Below are positions 1 through 12,603 of a DNA stretch of 64,000 nt, one piece after another. The notes under the pieces were generated by a model, which was not told the origin of the DNA, did not search any database, and saw nothing but the letters and a program-made list of their open reading frames with translations. How positions within the stretch are numbered: the stretch's first letter is position 1; the number at the start of each line of letters is the position of its first letter. The stretch is from Eriocheir sinensis (Eukaryota; Arthropoda; Malacostraca; Decapoda; Varunidae): the NCBI RefSeq assembly GCF_024679095.1, contig NC_066535.1:4562274-4626273 (forward strand), written 5' to 3'. Both the position numbers and the translations under genes were made by a program.

Positions 1-540
1 TCTTCTTGTTCTTGTTTCTTCTTCTTCTTCTTCTTCTTCTTCTTCTTCTTCTTCTTCTTCTTCTGCTTCTTCTTCTTCGTCTGCATTGGATAGGTATACA
101 TTTGACAGACTCTCTCTCTCTCTTGATTCTTCTTCTTCGTTCCTCCTCTTTCTCCTCCTACACACTGTTCATTCTCGGCTTTCTCTTTTACTCCTTTCCG
201 TTTTTCTCTTCGTCCCCTTCTTTTTCACTTTCTTGCTTCTTTCTCTTCTACATGATATTCCTTCTTCTCAATCTCTTCCTTTTCCCGATCCCAGCACTAT
301 ATTTTCCTCCTCCTCCTCTCTTTTCTGTCTTCAAGTTTTGCAAGCTTCAGGATTTCCCTCACTTTTTAAAACCGTCTTCTTCCTCGTATACACATTCCTT
401 CCCTACCTCCCCTTAGGCCTCTTTCGTCTCCCCTCCCACTTCCTCATTTACGAGTTTCTAATACTTATGTGCATCCTCCTCCTCCTCCTCCTCCTCGCAG
501 CACTTGAGAGGATGCTTTGTCTTCCTGTAAGGTAAAAAAA

Positions 541-613
<73 letters not shown>
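1..613. repeat. Pyrimidine-rich tract with (CTT)n, (CCT)n and (GT)n
   Basis: Bases 1-535 are almost all C and T on the plus strand, with a (CTT)n core at about 17-63 and (CCT)n at about 475-497. A (GT)n run follows at about 543-613. Long open frames here encode only Leu/Ser/Phe or Cys/Val runs and are not genes. The region lies 3' of MED20 exon 5 in transcript order, probably within its next intron. Confidence 0.85.
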
Positions 614-616
<3 letters not shown>

Positions 617-2480
617 ACGTGGTCTGAGGCGAGGTTCATACACTCCTTGAATGGGCTAAATCCTTGGGGGTTAGTTTTGCTTAAGAATGGCGAAACTAAT
701 GGGTTTACACACAAACATACACACATGTACACTTAGTTACGTATACATGCATTCTCAAACACACACACACACACACACACCGTCACGTTTGCAATCAGTC
801 AGTCCGTCAGTCACTCCCTCACTCATTATCTCGTATTAACCACGTCTCCCTCCTCTTCCTACTCCCTATTCTTATTTACATCATTCTTCCTCCTCTCCCT
901 CGCATCGCTGTCGCTTAGTTCAATCATTCATCCTTCGCTCTCGCCTCCTCCCCTTCCTCTATCACCTATTTTTTTTCTCTTAACACCGCCAACAGCTCTC
1001 GATCAACAGCTTGGGAACACGACACCTGCTCATATTACTATTCATAATTATATACTGACATGAGATATCCAGTATATATTATGACGTTTGTAATTGTCTA
1101 ATATTACCGAACTCGCGCTGCCCTCCCAACTCATAAACATTCAGAATTTCATAAACGTAAAATATTCCTAATAGTCACTGCAGGGCGTTTCTCATTTCGT
1201 TATATACTAAATCTATCCAATACATACCCAGCAAATAATGAGAACAAATATACGAACACCTTTAGTTTACTGAAATGGTGTAACAACATTTTCTTCCAAA
1301 CCAATAAAGTGTTCCATCAATTCACACAAAAAAATGACTTAGCGAGAATGGTGATAAGAGAGAAAGGGGATAAGTGTTAATAAGTGCATAAAGAGTGGAG
1401 AGACAAAAACTGGACATAATAAAGGGAGCAGTAGTAGTAACAGTAGTAGAAGTAATAGTAGTAGAAGTAAGAGTAGGAGGAAAAGGAGGAGGAGGAGGAG
1501 GATAAGCATATGTGGAGGAAGAAGAAACAGAAGCACCAGTATTGCTTGAGGAAGGGAATCTGGCAACAAGAGGAGAGTATCGAGACACCTCTCCTCCCGA
1601 AATTGACCTCTCTTTTGGCTACTCTTCTAAACTCCTTTTTTATGAGGGCAATGATTAGCGGGCATTTTCCCATTTTTGTTATCTATTTTTTTCCTTTGAG
1701 CTGATTCCTTTACTATAAAAAAAGAGAAAAAAAATACATACACTGGACTAACAAAGAGAGTAGCAGTAGACGTAGAAATAGAAGCAATAGTAGGAGGAGG
1801 AGAAGGAAGATGAGGAGGAGAAATATTTGAGGAAGAAGTAGTAGCCGCACCAGTATTGTTTGAGAGAGGAAAGCTGGTTTACCCCAACAACACATGAAAT
1901 ACAGAAAACGTTGTGTGTGTGTAGCAAGGGCGAGGGAGGCAGAACGGACAAAACAGGGCCCGACGGCAGCAGCAGCTCATATAAGGGGAGGAAGGGCAGG
2001 CTGGGAAATGGATGAGAGGGAAGAAAAGCAGACGACGAGCAATAAGGGCAGGAGGGAAAGGAGAGAACCAGAGATTAAGAAAATATAATAGTGAGTACCG
2101 ATATGCCTAGACGTGTACAAAGGTAGGTAGAGGAAAAGATAATAGGGGGTAAGGAAGGAAAACATAGGCTAATGCAATAAGGGAAGGAGGGCAAAAAGAG
2201 TGAGTACCGATATGCGTAGAAAAGGAAAATAGGGCGATGACAAGCTAATGGATAAGGGGACGTAAGAAAGGGTTGAGCGGGAGAATAGAGGCTCATGCAG
2301 CGGAGTAATGGAACGGAATTGAATTAGGTAGATTAAGAGGTTTTGTGAAGCGCTGCAACGGCCACAAAGAAATGCAATATCTTTAAAATGGATGAAGAAT
2401 AGGTTTGGAGGGTCGGGAGAGGGTAGAGGGTGGGTAAGACTGCCTTGGAATGGATATGAGAGAGCGAGACAGACAGTGAG
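614..2480. other. Non-coding, partly duplicated purine-rich DNA
   Basis: No gene is recognised. An (AC)n run lies at about 759-780. Bases 1325-1560 and 1715-1880 are imperfect duplicates about 310 bp apart, each carrying AGTAGTAG/GGAGGA runs followed by GCACCAGTATTG and TTTGAGG/CTTGAGG-like words. The word GTGAGTACCGATATG occurs at about 2092 and 2200 on the plus strand, marking another short direct duplication. Expected MED20 C-terminal sequence was looked for on the minus strand and not found. Confidence 0.5.
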
Positions 2481-2488
2481 GGAGACAG

Positions 2489-2680
2489 AGGGCCATATTC
2501 TGAAACACTGGACACAGATTTCGTAGGAGTTTTGGGCATTTCTAGAGGTACTACTTTTATGACCCTGGTGGTGGTTTGTTCCTTCTTCTGTACCATGTAG
2601 GTGAAAAAACACTCATGAAACCCCGATTAATCTCCTTTCCGGCCTTTGCAAATAGTTGACAAGAGAGGTAGGAGGGGTAG
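2489..2680 (+). mobile_element. Short inverted-repeat element, family M (copy 1)
   Basis: The copy starts AGGGCCATATTCTGAAACA and carries the family's internal words TTTCGTAGGAGTTTTGGGCA, TTTTATGACCCTGGTGG, TTCTTCTGTACCATG and AAAACACTCATGA. It decays around 2670. It codes for nothing, and its similarity to other copies in this window makes it an interspersed element. SINE-1 begins immediately downstream. Confidence 0.75.
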
Positions 2681-2682
2681 GG

Positions 2683-3027
2683 TAGGCGATGGCTGAGTGG
2701 TTAGCGTGCTGGGCTCACATTCACCACGCCATGGACAACGTCGGTTCGAATCTCCACGCGACCACCTGGGATTTTTCAGTCACCGCCGAGTGGCCAAAGA
2801 CTACCCACCTGCTGTCCAGAAGACCACCTATCAACCCGGACTCTAGAAGAAACCGTCCAATGAATCAAGAATGAGTTCCCGGGGGCAGCATGAGCCAAGC
2901 ATAACTAGCGCCACTATAAAAATTGTCTGCGCCATGACGGGATGGGGCCGACCATCTGGCCCCTGAAGAAAGCCTACCGGATGTAAAAAAAAAAAAAAAA
3001 AATAAAATAAAATAAAAAAAAAAAAAA
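2683..3027 (+). mobile_element. tRNA-derived SINE (SINE-1), full-length copy
   Basis: The 5' head resembles a tRNA. A box A (TGGCTGAGTGG, 2690-2700) and a box B (GGTTCGAATCTCC, 2743-2755) form an RNA polymerase III internal promoter with normal spacing. The body includes TTTTTCAGTCACCGCCGAGT and AACCCGGACTCTAGA, shared with the copy at 62830. The 3' part includes GGATGGGGCCGACCATCTGG and ends in an A-rich tail (2983-3027). It is not a functional tRNA gene, because the sequence continues into the SINE body instead of stopping after an acceptor stem. Confidence 0.9.
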
Positions 3028-3041
3028 GTTTGAGATTAGCG

Positions 3042-3645
<604 letters not shown>

Positions 3646-3684
3646 ATGCACAGACAGACAGACAGACTACCTCACTTCTCTCAC

Positions 3685-3795
3685 CTGGAGGTAGGGGGGC
3701 GGGGTCGGCTTCACACAGGAGCCCATAAAACTCTGCATGAACTCCCGCATTAGTGACCAGCAGAGGGCGGGCGTTTGGCAGGGCAAATATTCCAC
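3685..3795 (-). CDS. MED20: MED20 coding exon 5
   Basis: This 111-nt exon (37 codons) is in phase 0 at both ends. The acceptor is TTTCTCTCGCAG (ending at 3796) and the donor is CAG/GTGAGA (from 3684). It encodes VEYLPCQTPALCWSLMREFM then QSFMGSCVKPTPPPYLQ. The VEY...CW-x-L(M/L)-x-EF(M/L)QSF(L/M)G block is the conserved C-terminal half of MED20. Because the reading frame continues through a good donor, at least one more exon with about 40-70 residues is expected. No candidate was found on the minus strand between 1 and 3684, so it likely lies outside the window. An inverted-repeat element copy ends about 40 bp downstream of the donor. Confidence 0.93.
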
Positions 3796-3810
3796 CTGCG
3801 AGAGAAACAA

Positions 3811-4211
3811 GTGTTACCAGAAAAAAGTGTAACCTGAAAAAAGTGTTACCAGAAAAAGTGTTACCAGAAAAAAAACGTATTGCCAGAAAAAAAGTGTTAC
3901 CAGAAAAAGTGTTACCAGAAAAGTGTTGCCAGAAAAAGGTTTACCAGAAAAAGTGTTACCAGAAAAGTGTTGCCAGAAAAAAGTATTATCAGAAAAAGTG
4001 TTACCAGAAATGTGTTGCCAGAAAAAGTGTTACCAGAAATGTGTTGCCAGAAAAAGTATTATCAGAAAAAGTGTTACCAGAAAAAAACGAATTGCCGGAA
4101 AGTGTTACCAGAAAAAAATATTACCATAAAAAAGTGTTACCAGAAAAAGTGTTACCAGAAACAGTATTACCCGAAAAAGTGTTACCCGAAAAAGTATTAC
4201 CCGAAAAAAAA
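3811..4211 (-). repeat. 15-bp minisatellite made of branch-point/polypyrimidine units, abutting MED20 exon 5
   Basis: About 26 tandem units of 14-19 bp are present, consensus GTGTTACCAGAAAAA on the plus strand. In the MED20 transcript this reads TTTTTCTGGTAACAC: a T-rich tract plus a TAAC branch-point-like word in every unit. The last unit sits directly before the exon-5 acceptor (TAACACTTGTTTCTCTCGCAG spans the junction), with the candidate branch A about 18 nt upstream of the exon. Variants GGCAAC and CTGATAA occur. Open frames across it (repeated VLPEK/VTRK) are artefacts of the repeat. Confidence 0.9.
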
Positions 4212-4418
4212 AGTGAAATGGAGGTACATACACATACGTAACTTATTTTTTTATTGTTACTTTGTATTAGTCACTTGTGGTTCTTTTTTGTCTTGTTATT
4301 GGGCTTGCTGTTATTTGTTGCAGTTGTTGTTGTTGTTTAGATAAGTGATTGTTGCCATGTTTCGATAAACTGGATATTTTAAAAATACAAAATAAAAGTT
4401 AAAATGAAACCAAGACAA

Positions 4419-4452
<34 letters not shown>

Positions 4453-4638
4453 GCACACTATCACCCCTCTCCCTATCGTTCCCTCCCCAATCAAACCTAC
4501 CCCTACACACACATATATCTCCCACCTATCCACTCCCTCCACCCTTCCAACACACCTCCTCCCCTCTCCCCTCCTCCTACACCCTCCACTAGAATAGCCA
4601 CTCCCCACAAACCCTCCCCCCTTCCCCCTTCCCCTCAC

Positions 4639-4815
4639 CTCCACTAAGATGGCCTTGTAGTGGCCGCTCATCGTCACCGTCCCGATCTTGACCACGAAGT
4701 CGCCGATCTCATACTTGGCACCCTTGGACTCGATCTTGAGGTTCTTCTTCGACTGGTACATGAAGTCGAGGCGCGGCAGGAGGAGGTCGAAGAGGTAGTC
4801 GGCCGAGAGGGTCAC
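4639..4815 (-). CDS. MED20: MED20 coding exon 4
   Basis: This 177-nt exon (59 codons) is in phase 0 at both ends. The acceptor is CTCCTGCAG (ending at 4816) and the donor is GAG/GTGAGG (from 4638). It encodes VTLSADYLFDLLLPRLDFMY, QSKKNLKIESKGAKYEIGDF and VVKIGTVTMSGHYKAILVE. This is the best conserved part of MED20: FDxLxxKL, KIESRG-x-R/K-Y, GDFxVK(V/I)GTVTM and a hydrophobic strand ending in (I/L)(L/V)VE. The first codon is GTG immediately after CAG, so the acceptor itself reads as CAG/GT. Degenerate copies of this acceptor neighbourhood recur upstream in the intron (see 4816-6600). Confidence 0.95.
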
Positions 4816-6229
4816 CTGCAGGAGGGAGAGATGTTAGAAGATGATTACTCGAGGAAGGGAATAAGGTGAAAGCTGTTATATGGAGTAGGGAGATGAATAG
4901 TTACCTGGAGGAAGAGAAAAAGGTGAAAATGGTTACTTGAATGAGAAGGTGAAGGTAGAAGAGTAAGGTCATCTGCAGGGGGAAGAGAGGTGTTAGAGGA
5001 TGTAATTACCGGAAAGAAAACAAAAAAAAAGTGAAAATGGTTAGCTCAGTTTAGGTAAAGGACGGGAGATGAAGGGAGAGGAGGTATAGTATAATAGAGT
5101 AGAGTAGGGTTACCTGGAGGAGGAACAGAGTAAGGTACTGATGATTACACAAGGAAGTGAGGTGAGGAGCAGGATTACCAGGATGAGGAAGGAAAAGAGT
5201 GGAGAGTTTTCTGATGGAGGGAAGGTGAAGGTAGAAGAGAAGGGCTATTTGGAGGAGGAAAGAAGAGGAGCGGAGAGGTGAGAAATTGATGCCGTGAAGA
5301 AGTGAGTAGGAAGGAAACTTGAAAAAAGGAGGAGGAAAGAGGCGACACACAAAAAAAGAAATAATGCGAGAAATAAACCTGATGGGGGAAGGTAAAGGAA
5401 GAGGAAGAAGCAAAAGGAAAGGTGAGGTGAAGGAGAGGTGAGAAAGAAGGTAACTTGAAGGAGGAGGAGGAAAGAGGCGACACACAAAAAAAGAAATAAT
5501 GCGAGAAATAAACCTGATGGGTGAAGGTACAGGTAGAGGACAGCTCATTTGAGGAAGAACCAAGAAAAAGGAGAGATAGATGTGAAAAGAGTTACCTATC
5601 GAAGAAAGAAGGAAAGAGGAGGAGGAAAGAGAAAAGAAAGAATACGAATAAAATAAAACCGTGAGAGCATGATTAGCTGAAGAAGGAAAGGAGGACAGCT
5701 CAGAGGAATGGTAATTGCGAAAAAGGAGAGATAGATGTGAAAAGAGTTACCTATCGAAGAAAAAGGAAAGAGGTGACGCAAAGAGAAAAGAAAGAATACG
5801 AAAAACAAAAGAACGTGAGAGCATGATTATTTGAAGAAGGAAAGGAGGACAGCTCAGAGGAATGGTAATTGCGAAAAAGGAGAGATAGATGTGAAACGAG
5901 TTACCTATCGAATAAAAAGAAGAGAGGTGACACAAGAAAAAGGAAAGAATGCGAGAAAAAGAACGTGAGAACATGGTCTGAAGAAGGGAAGGAGGACGAG
6001 TTAAGAGGAAGGTTAATTGGGAAAAATGAGAGATGGATGTGAAAGGAGTTACCGATCGAAAGAGGAAAACAAAAAAACAACAACAAAAAAAACAAGAGGG
6101 AAACCTGGAGAAGGGAGAAGAAGAGTTACGATAATCATTACCTGGAGGAGGAGAAAGTAAAAGTAAGTGAATAGTTAGTTACCTGCAGCCAGAAGGAAGA
6201 GGTGAGATGAAGGTCGACTGGAAACGAAA

Positions 6230-7829
<1,600 letters not shown>

Positions 7830-7830
<1 letters not shown>

Positions 7831-8005
7831 CTCCTCCTTCTCCTTCCCATCATCGTCCTCCTCCTCCTCCTTCCCATCATCGTCTTCCTCCTCCTCCTCC
7901 TCCTTCCCATCATCGTCCTCCTCCTCCTCCTCCTCCTCCTCCTCCTCCTTCCCATCATCGTCCTCCTCCTCCTCCTTCCCATCATCGTCCTCCTCCTCCT
8001 CATAA
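7830..8005. repeat. (CCT)n / CCCATCATCGT minisatellite adjoining the MED20 exon-3 donor
   Basis: Units of (CTC)n followed by CTTCCCATCATCGTC are repeated five to six times with variable CTC number. On the transcript strand this is a G-rich (GGA)n array with GACGATGATGGG, starting within about 15 nt of the exon-3 donor. The acidic open frame it creates on the minus strand (poly-E/D with DDDGKEEE) is a repeat artefact that runs through the splice site. Confidence 0.85.
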
Positions 8006-8015
8006 TCACCATCAC

Positions 8016-8101
8016 CTGCTTGGTCCCCGTGTCCAGGATGGCGTAGGTGGTGGTGGGCGTCTCGCTGTTGTGGACGATGTTGAGCTTCCGAACGTTGGTG
8101 C
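8016..8101 (-). CDS. MED20: MED20 coding exon 3
   Basis: This is an 86-nt exon: two bases complete the exon-2 glycine codon (GGC), then 28 codons end exactly at the exon border. The acceptor is TCCCCGCAG (ending at 8102) and the donor is CAG/GTGATG (from 8015). It encodes TNVRKLNIVHNSETPTTTYA then ILDTGTKQ. The block VHNSE-x-P-x-x-x-(Y/F)-x-(I/V)-(L/I)-D is a strong MED20 signature (insect and vertebrate proteins have V-L/M-H-N-S-E-Y-P here). A (GGA)n-GATGATGGG minisatellite begins within 15 bp of the donor. A fragment of the inverted-repeat element starts about 75 bp upstream of the acceptor, leaving a very small space for the 3' splice signals. Confidence 0.93.
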
Positions 8102-8169
8102 CTGCGGGGAGAGAAAGAAAACGGGATGAAGGTGGTGGTGGTGATGGTGGATGCTGCGCGGTCTGTCTG

Positions 8170-8372
8170 TCTCTCTCGTATTATCAAACGTTTGTGGCTC
8201 ATGTTACGAACGTTTTTCAAGGCCAGAGAGGAGCTATGTCGGGTTGTCATGCATGTTTTTCCCGTTCACAGCGCGGAAGCCTTGCAAAACTACCGCCAGT
8301 CTCAGGAAACAAGCAACCCATGGAAACCCCGACATCTTCCCTGCGAGAGCCCTTTTAAAATGGGACTATATC
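8170..8372 (-). mobile_element. Family M related element (subfamily with CGTTTGTGGCTC), reverse copy
   Basis: The block CGTATTATCAAACGTTTGTG ... TGTCGGGTTGTCATG ... CAAAACTACCGCCAG ... ACCCATGGAAA ... TGCGAGAGCCC matches, word for word in order, the reverse-orientation copy at about 43355-43590. It is inserted about 75 bp upstream of the MED20 exon-3 acceptor. Confidence 0.65.
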
Positions 8373-8406
8373 TCTCTCTCTCCATATCATTAAAAAGGAA
8401 CTAATT

Positions 8407-9310
<904 letters not shown>

Positions 9311-9654
9311 AAGAAAAAAAAGGTTGTCAGTTTGAAGCCCTGTCTTTAATATTTCTGGGCGAAAATCAATACTTCCTTACAGCACTAGAAGGCGACACAA
9401 ACAAACAAAAGACACCATTATCATACTCCTCTCGTAATATGGCAAGTTGTCGAAAAAGAAACACCGAATTTATGAAGGAGTCTCGATTTAGGCATCTTAA
9501 AAAAAAAGTATCTGTTCCCGCCCGGAGTTTTCACTGGAGTCCATCATCGGGAGTGAGAAGAGCAATCGATGTAAATTCAAGAGTGACTGAGGAATCACGG
9601 AGAGTGGAAGAACCCAATTTCCTGAGGCCCGAGTGGCGGTGTTGTGTGCGGGGC

Positions 9655-10195
9655 GATCCTACCGTTGGCGCTGTAATCACTACCGGCGTTGTTACCGAAG
9701 ATGGTTTTACGAGTTAGTTCATTAGGCGATTCTTGCGAGCCCTACTTATCAAGGTGTGAATGAGTGAGTTAGAGCAAGCACGTTACCGATAGCCTTGTAA
9801 TCACTATATACCGACCCTGATACCGACGTTGTTACCGAAAATGATGTTACGAGTTAGTTCATTAGTCAATTCTTGGGAGCCCTATTTATCAAGGTGTGAA
9901 TGAGTGAGTGAGTAGGAGCAAGTACGTTACCGATAGCATTGTAATCACTATATGCCGATGTTGTTACCGAAAATGATGTTACGAGTTAGTTCATTAGGCA
10001 ATTCTTGGGAGCCCTGTTTAGCAAGTTGTGAGTGATGGTATAGTAAGAGCTATATAGTTACGTTACCATTAGTCTACTATTATAATTACTACCAATTTTA
10101 ATACACATAATTTTATTAATTCATTAGGCGATTATTGAGAGCTTTATTTAGCAAGGTGTGGGTGATGGTGTTGTAAGAGCTACGCTATGACTTAT
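9655..10195 (+). repeat. ~135-bp tandem repeat, four copies
   Basis: The anchor GAGTTAGTTCATTAG recurs at 9711, 9851 and 9983 and, more diverged, at about 10113, giving periods of 140, 132 and about 133 bp. Each unit contains GTTGTTACCGAAAATGATGT or a variant, ATTCTTGGGAGCCCT, AGCAAG/CAAGGTGTGA and GTAATCACTATAT. A further partial unit (TTACGAGTTCATTAATAGGC) is at about 10558. Not protein coding. Confidence 0.85.
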
Positions 10196-10500
10196 CTAAT
10201 CTTTTTAAATATATGTATCTAATCTTTTTAAATATATGTATCGTATTGGTACCCGCAACATGACTGCCAAACGTATTCCATTCATCCACCACTCTGTTAG
10301 TAAACCAATTTTTAGGATGGATAAATTCAGATTCATCAAAGAAATGATTTACCAACAGAGTGGTGGATGAGTGGAACAACCTTGGCAGTCATGTTGTGAG
10401 TGCCAATACCACAAGTACACAAAAAAAGCTTCGATAAATGCTTGGATAGTGAAGTTAGATGGAATTAGGTTCACAGGAGCTACTTTGCATTTGTGTTATA
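10185..10500. mobile_element. Inverted pair of LINE reverse-transcriptase C-terminal fragments
   Basis: Plus strand from about 10345 translates as FTNRVVDEWNNLGSHVVSAN followed by a 3' end with KAST-like DKCLDSEVRWN remnants. The minus strand of 10240-10319 translates as NWFTNRVVDEWNTFGSHVAG. Both match the C-terminal 'F-x-N-R-V-V-x-W-N-x-L' motif of CR1/L2 LINE polymerases (compare FSNRVIRHWNNLPSEVVNAN in the element at 55697). The two arms form an imperfect palindrome around about 10330. A direct repeat CTAATCTTTTTAAATATATG flanks the left side (10197 and 10219). Confidence 0.7.
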
Positions 10501-10784
10501 ATATTTAAGCCTACTGTTACATATACTCGCTGTCACGTTATTTCCAAAGACCATGATTTACGAGTTCATTAATAGGCGATTCTTTTTAACACTACTGACG
10601 ACTAGCATTATTATTATGAACATTACTATTATTACTATTACCGTCATCGCTAATATTACCGTCTCCCGCCCCTCGACTCTGCCCTCTGGCGGCCGCGATC
10701 TGCACCAACACGGGGCGGCGCGGCGATACTTTTGTCCTGCGTCAATAAACTCGCCTCCTTATCTTTTAATGGTCTGATTCCCAC

Positions 10785-10786
10785 TT

Positions 10787-10843
<57 letters not shown>

Positions 10844-12131
10844 GGGGGGGGGGGGGGGGAAAAAAGAACAAATGAACTTGGCGAAGGGACTGGTGGTGTT
10901 CGTGGTTGCGGTGGTGGTGGTTGTGGTGGTGGTGGTTGTGGTGGTGGTGGTTGTGGTGGTGGTGGTGGAGAGTTAAGCTTCTGACGGGAACCAAGGCAAC
11001 GAAGGGAAAGAGAGGAGGAGGAGGAGGAGGAGGAGGAGGAGACAAAAAGGAAAGACAAAGACGATGCTGAAGTGGCAAAAAAGAAAAAGAAAAGAAAAAA
11101 GAAACAACACAAATACAAAGACGAGAACGAGTACGAGGATGGAAAGAATCAAATCGGAAGGCGAAGAAGAAGAAGAGGAGGAAGCGAAGGAGGAGGAGGA
11201 GGAGGAGTAGACGGAAACAAGAGGATGCTGAAGGGAGACATCTTAAATCCCTTCCCCATAAAGAGTAGTGACAGGGCAGCGGCACGTGGAGGGAGGAGGA
11301 GGAGGAGGAGGAGGAGGAAGGGAGAGGAAGATAGGAAGGAAAGTAGAAAGCGATAGAGGGAGATAGGAACAAGATGAGGGAAGGAAGCTGCGACAGTTGG
11401 CATGGGGCGAGGCTGTGGTTTTTAGGCTGTGGTGTCTGTGGGAGTGTTTGTGGATGCTGCGTAATACATACACACGAAAATATTAAGTAAAGTACGATTT
11501 TAAATAAAGGGAAAGGACGGAAAGGGAAGGGAAGGGAAGGGAAGGGAATTGAAGGAACGGAAAGAAAAGGAAAGCAGAGGGAAGGGAAGGGAAGGGAAGG
11601 AAAGGGAAGGGAAAGGAAGGGAAGGAACGGAAAGAAAAGGAAAGCAGAGGGAAGAGAAGGGAAGGGAAGGGAAGGGAAAGAAAAGGAGGGAAGGAATGGA
11701 AAGGAACGGAAAGAAAAGGAAAGCAGAGGGAAGGGAAGGGAAGGGAAGGAAAGGAAAGGAACGGAAAGAAAAGGAAAGCAGAGGGAAGGGAAGGGAAGGA
11801 AAGGAAGGGAAAGGAACGGAACGAAAACGAAAGCAGAGGGAAGGGAAGGGAAGGAAAAGAAGGGAAAGGAACGGAACGAAAAGGAAAGCAGAGGGAAGGG
11901 AAGGGAAGGAAAAGAAGGGAAAGGAACGGAACGAAAACAAAAGCAGAGGGAAGGGAAGGGAAGGAAAAGAAAGGAAGGGAAATAAAAGGGAAGGCATGGG
12001 AAGGGAAGACAGGAAAGGAAAGGAAAAGAAAGGTAAAGAAAGGGAAGAGAAGAGAAGTGTGGGATCATTGTAAGTGGACATATTACTGTGTGGAATAAGT
12101 GACTGAAGTGTGAACGCATGTAAGTGGATAG

Positions 12132-12215
<84 letters not shown>
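10785..12215. repeat. Purine-rich tandem arrays and (GT)n
   Basis: (GA)n at about 10788-10840 is followed by a G run. A (GGT)n/GGTTGT array lies at about 10887-10975 and (GGA)n blocks at 11018-11042 and 11288-11320. A minisatellite at 11510-12060 is built from GGAACGGAAAGAAAAGGAAA, GCAGAGG and (GGGAA)n, with the anchor AGCAGAGGGAAG recurring about seven times at 53-79 bp spacing. (GT)n lies at about 12133-12214. No gene. Confidence 0.85.
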
Positions 12216-12218
<3 letters not shown>

Positions 12219-12472
12219 AGTGGCTGAGGTGCAGAAGAAGGTTTAGAATATGTGGATGAAGTGTAGGAACATTATAAGTGGATAGATTTGAGTGTGGAGT
12301 AAGTGGATAAGAAGCATAAGGGGGAAGATTTGCAGGCTAGTAAGAGTGATGACGGGGAGTGATGGAAGGATGAAGGCTGGATGTGAAAATGGATGTATGT
12401 AAGAGAGAGTTGGAGGAAAAGGAAGATGAGGCTGAAGTGCAGAAAGAGAAAGATGTCCAGGTTTCTTATAAG

Positions 12473-12603
12473 CAAGGGTGTGGAGTTGAAGTCGGAATCG
12501 GAGTTGGAGTCGGAGTCGAAGTCGGAGTCGGAGTCGGAGTCGCAACCTTAAAATTTCTTGAAGTCTGAGTCGATTTTTTTTTATATCCGACTCCACACCC
12601 CTG
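12473..12603. mobile_element. hAT-like miniature element H1 (131 bp) with 8-bp target duplication
   Basis: The ends are inverted repeats: left CAAGGGTGTGGAGT, right ACTCCACACCCCTG. It is flanked by the perfect 8-bp direct repeat CTTATAAG (12465-12472 and 12604-12611). The interior is an array of the hexamer GGAGTC and its variants (GGAGTT, GAAGTC, GGAATC) next to the left end. Eight-bp target duplications and CA...TG ends are typical of hAT-superfamily transposons. There is no transposase, so it would have depended on an enzyme encoded elsewhere. Confidence 0.88.

Noticed and set aside
2683..2770. tRNA gene
   Set aside because: Box A and B are present, but no proper acceptor-stem closure or terminator follows. 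The sequence continues into a SINE body with an A-rich tail; the same applies at 62830 and 33990-34060.
3753..4344. Lys-rich frames with repeated VLPEK/VTRK units
   Set aside because: They are translations of the 15-bp minisatellite in three frames and overlap the antisense of MED20 exon 5.
10656..12119. 487-codon Ser/Phe/Leu/Pro frame on the minus strand
   Set aside because: It spans several unrelated tandem arrays and encodes only low-complexity residues.
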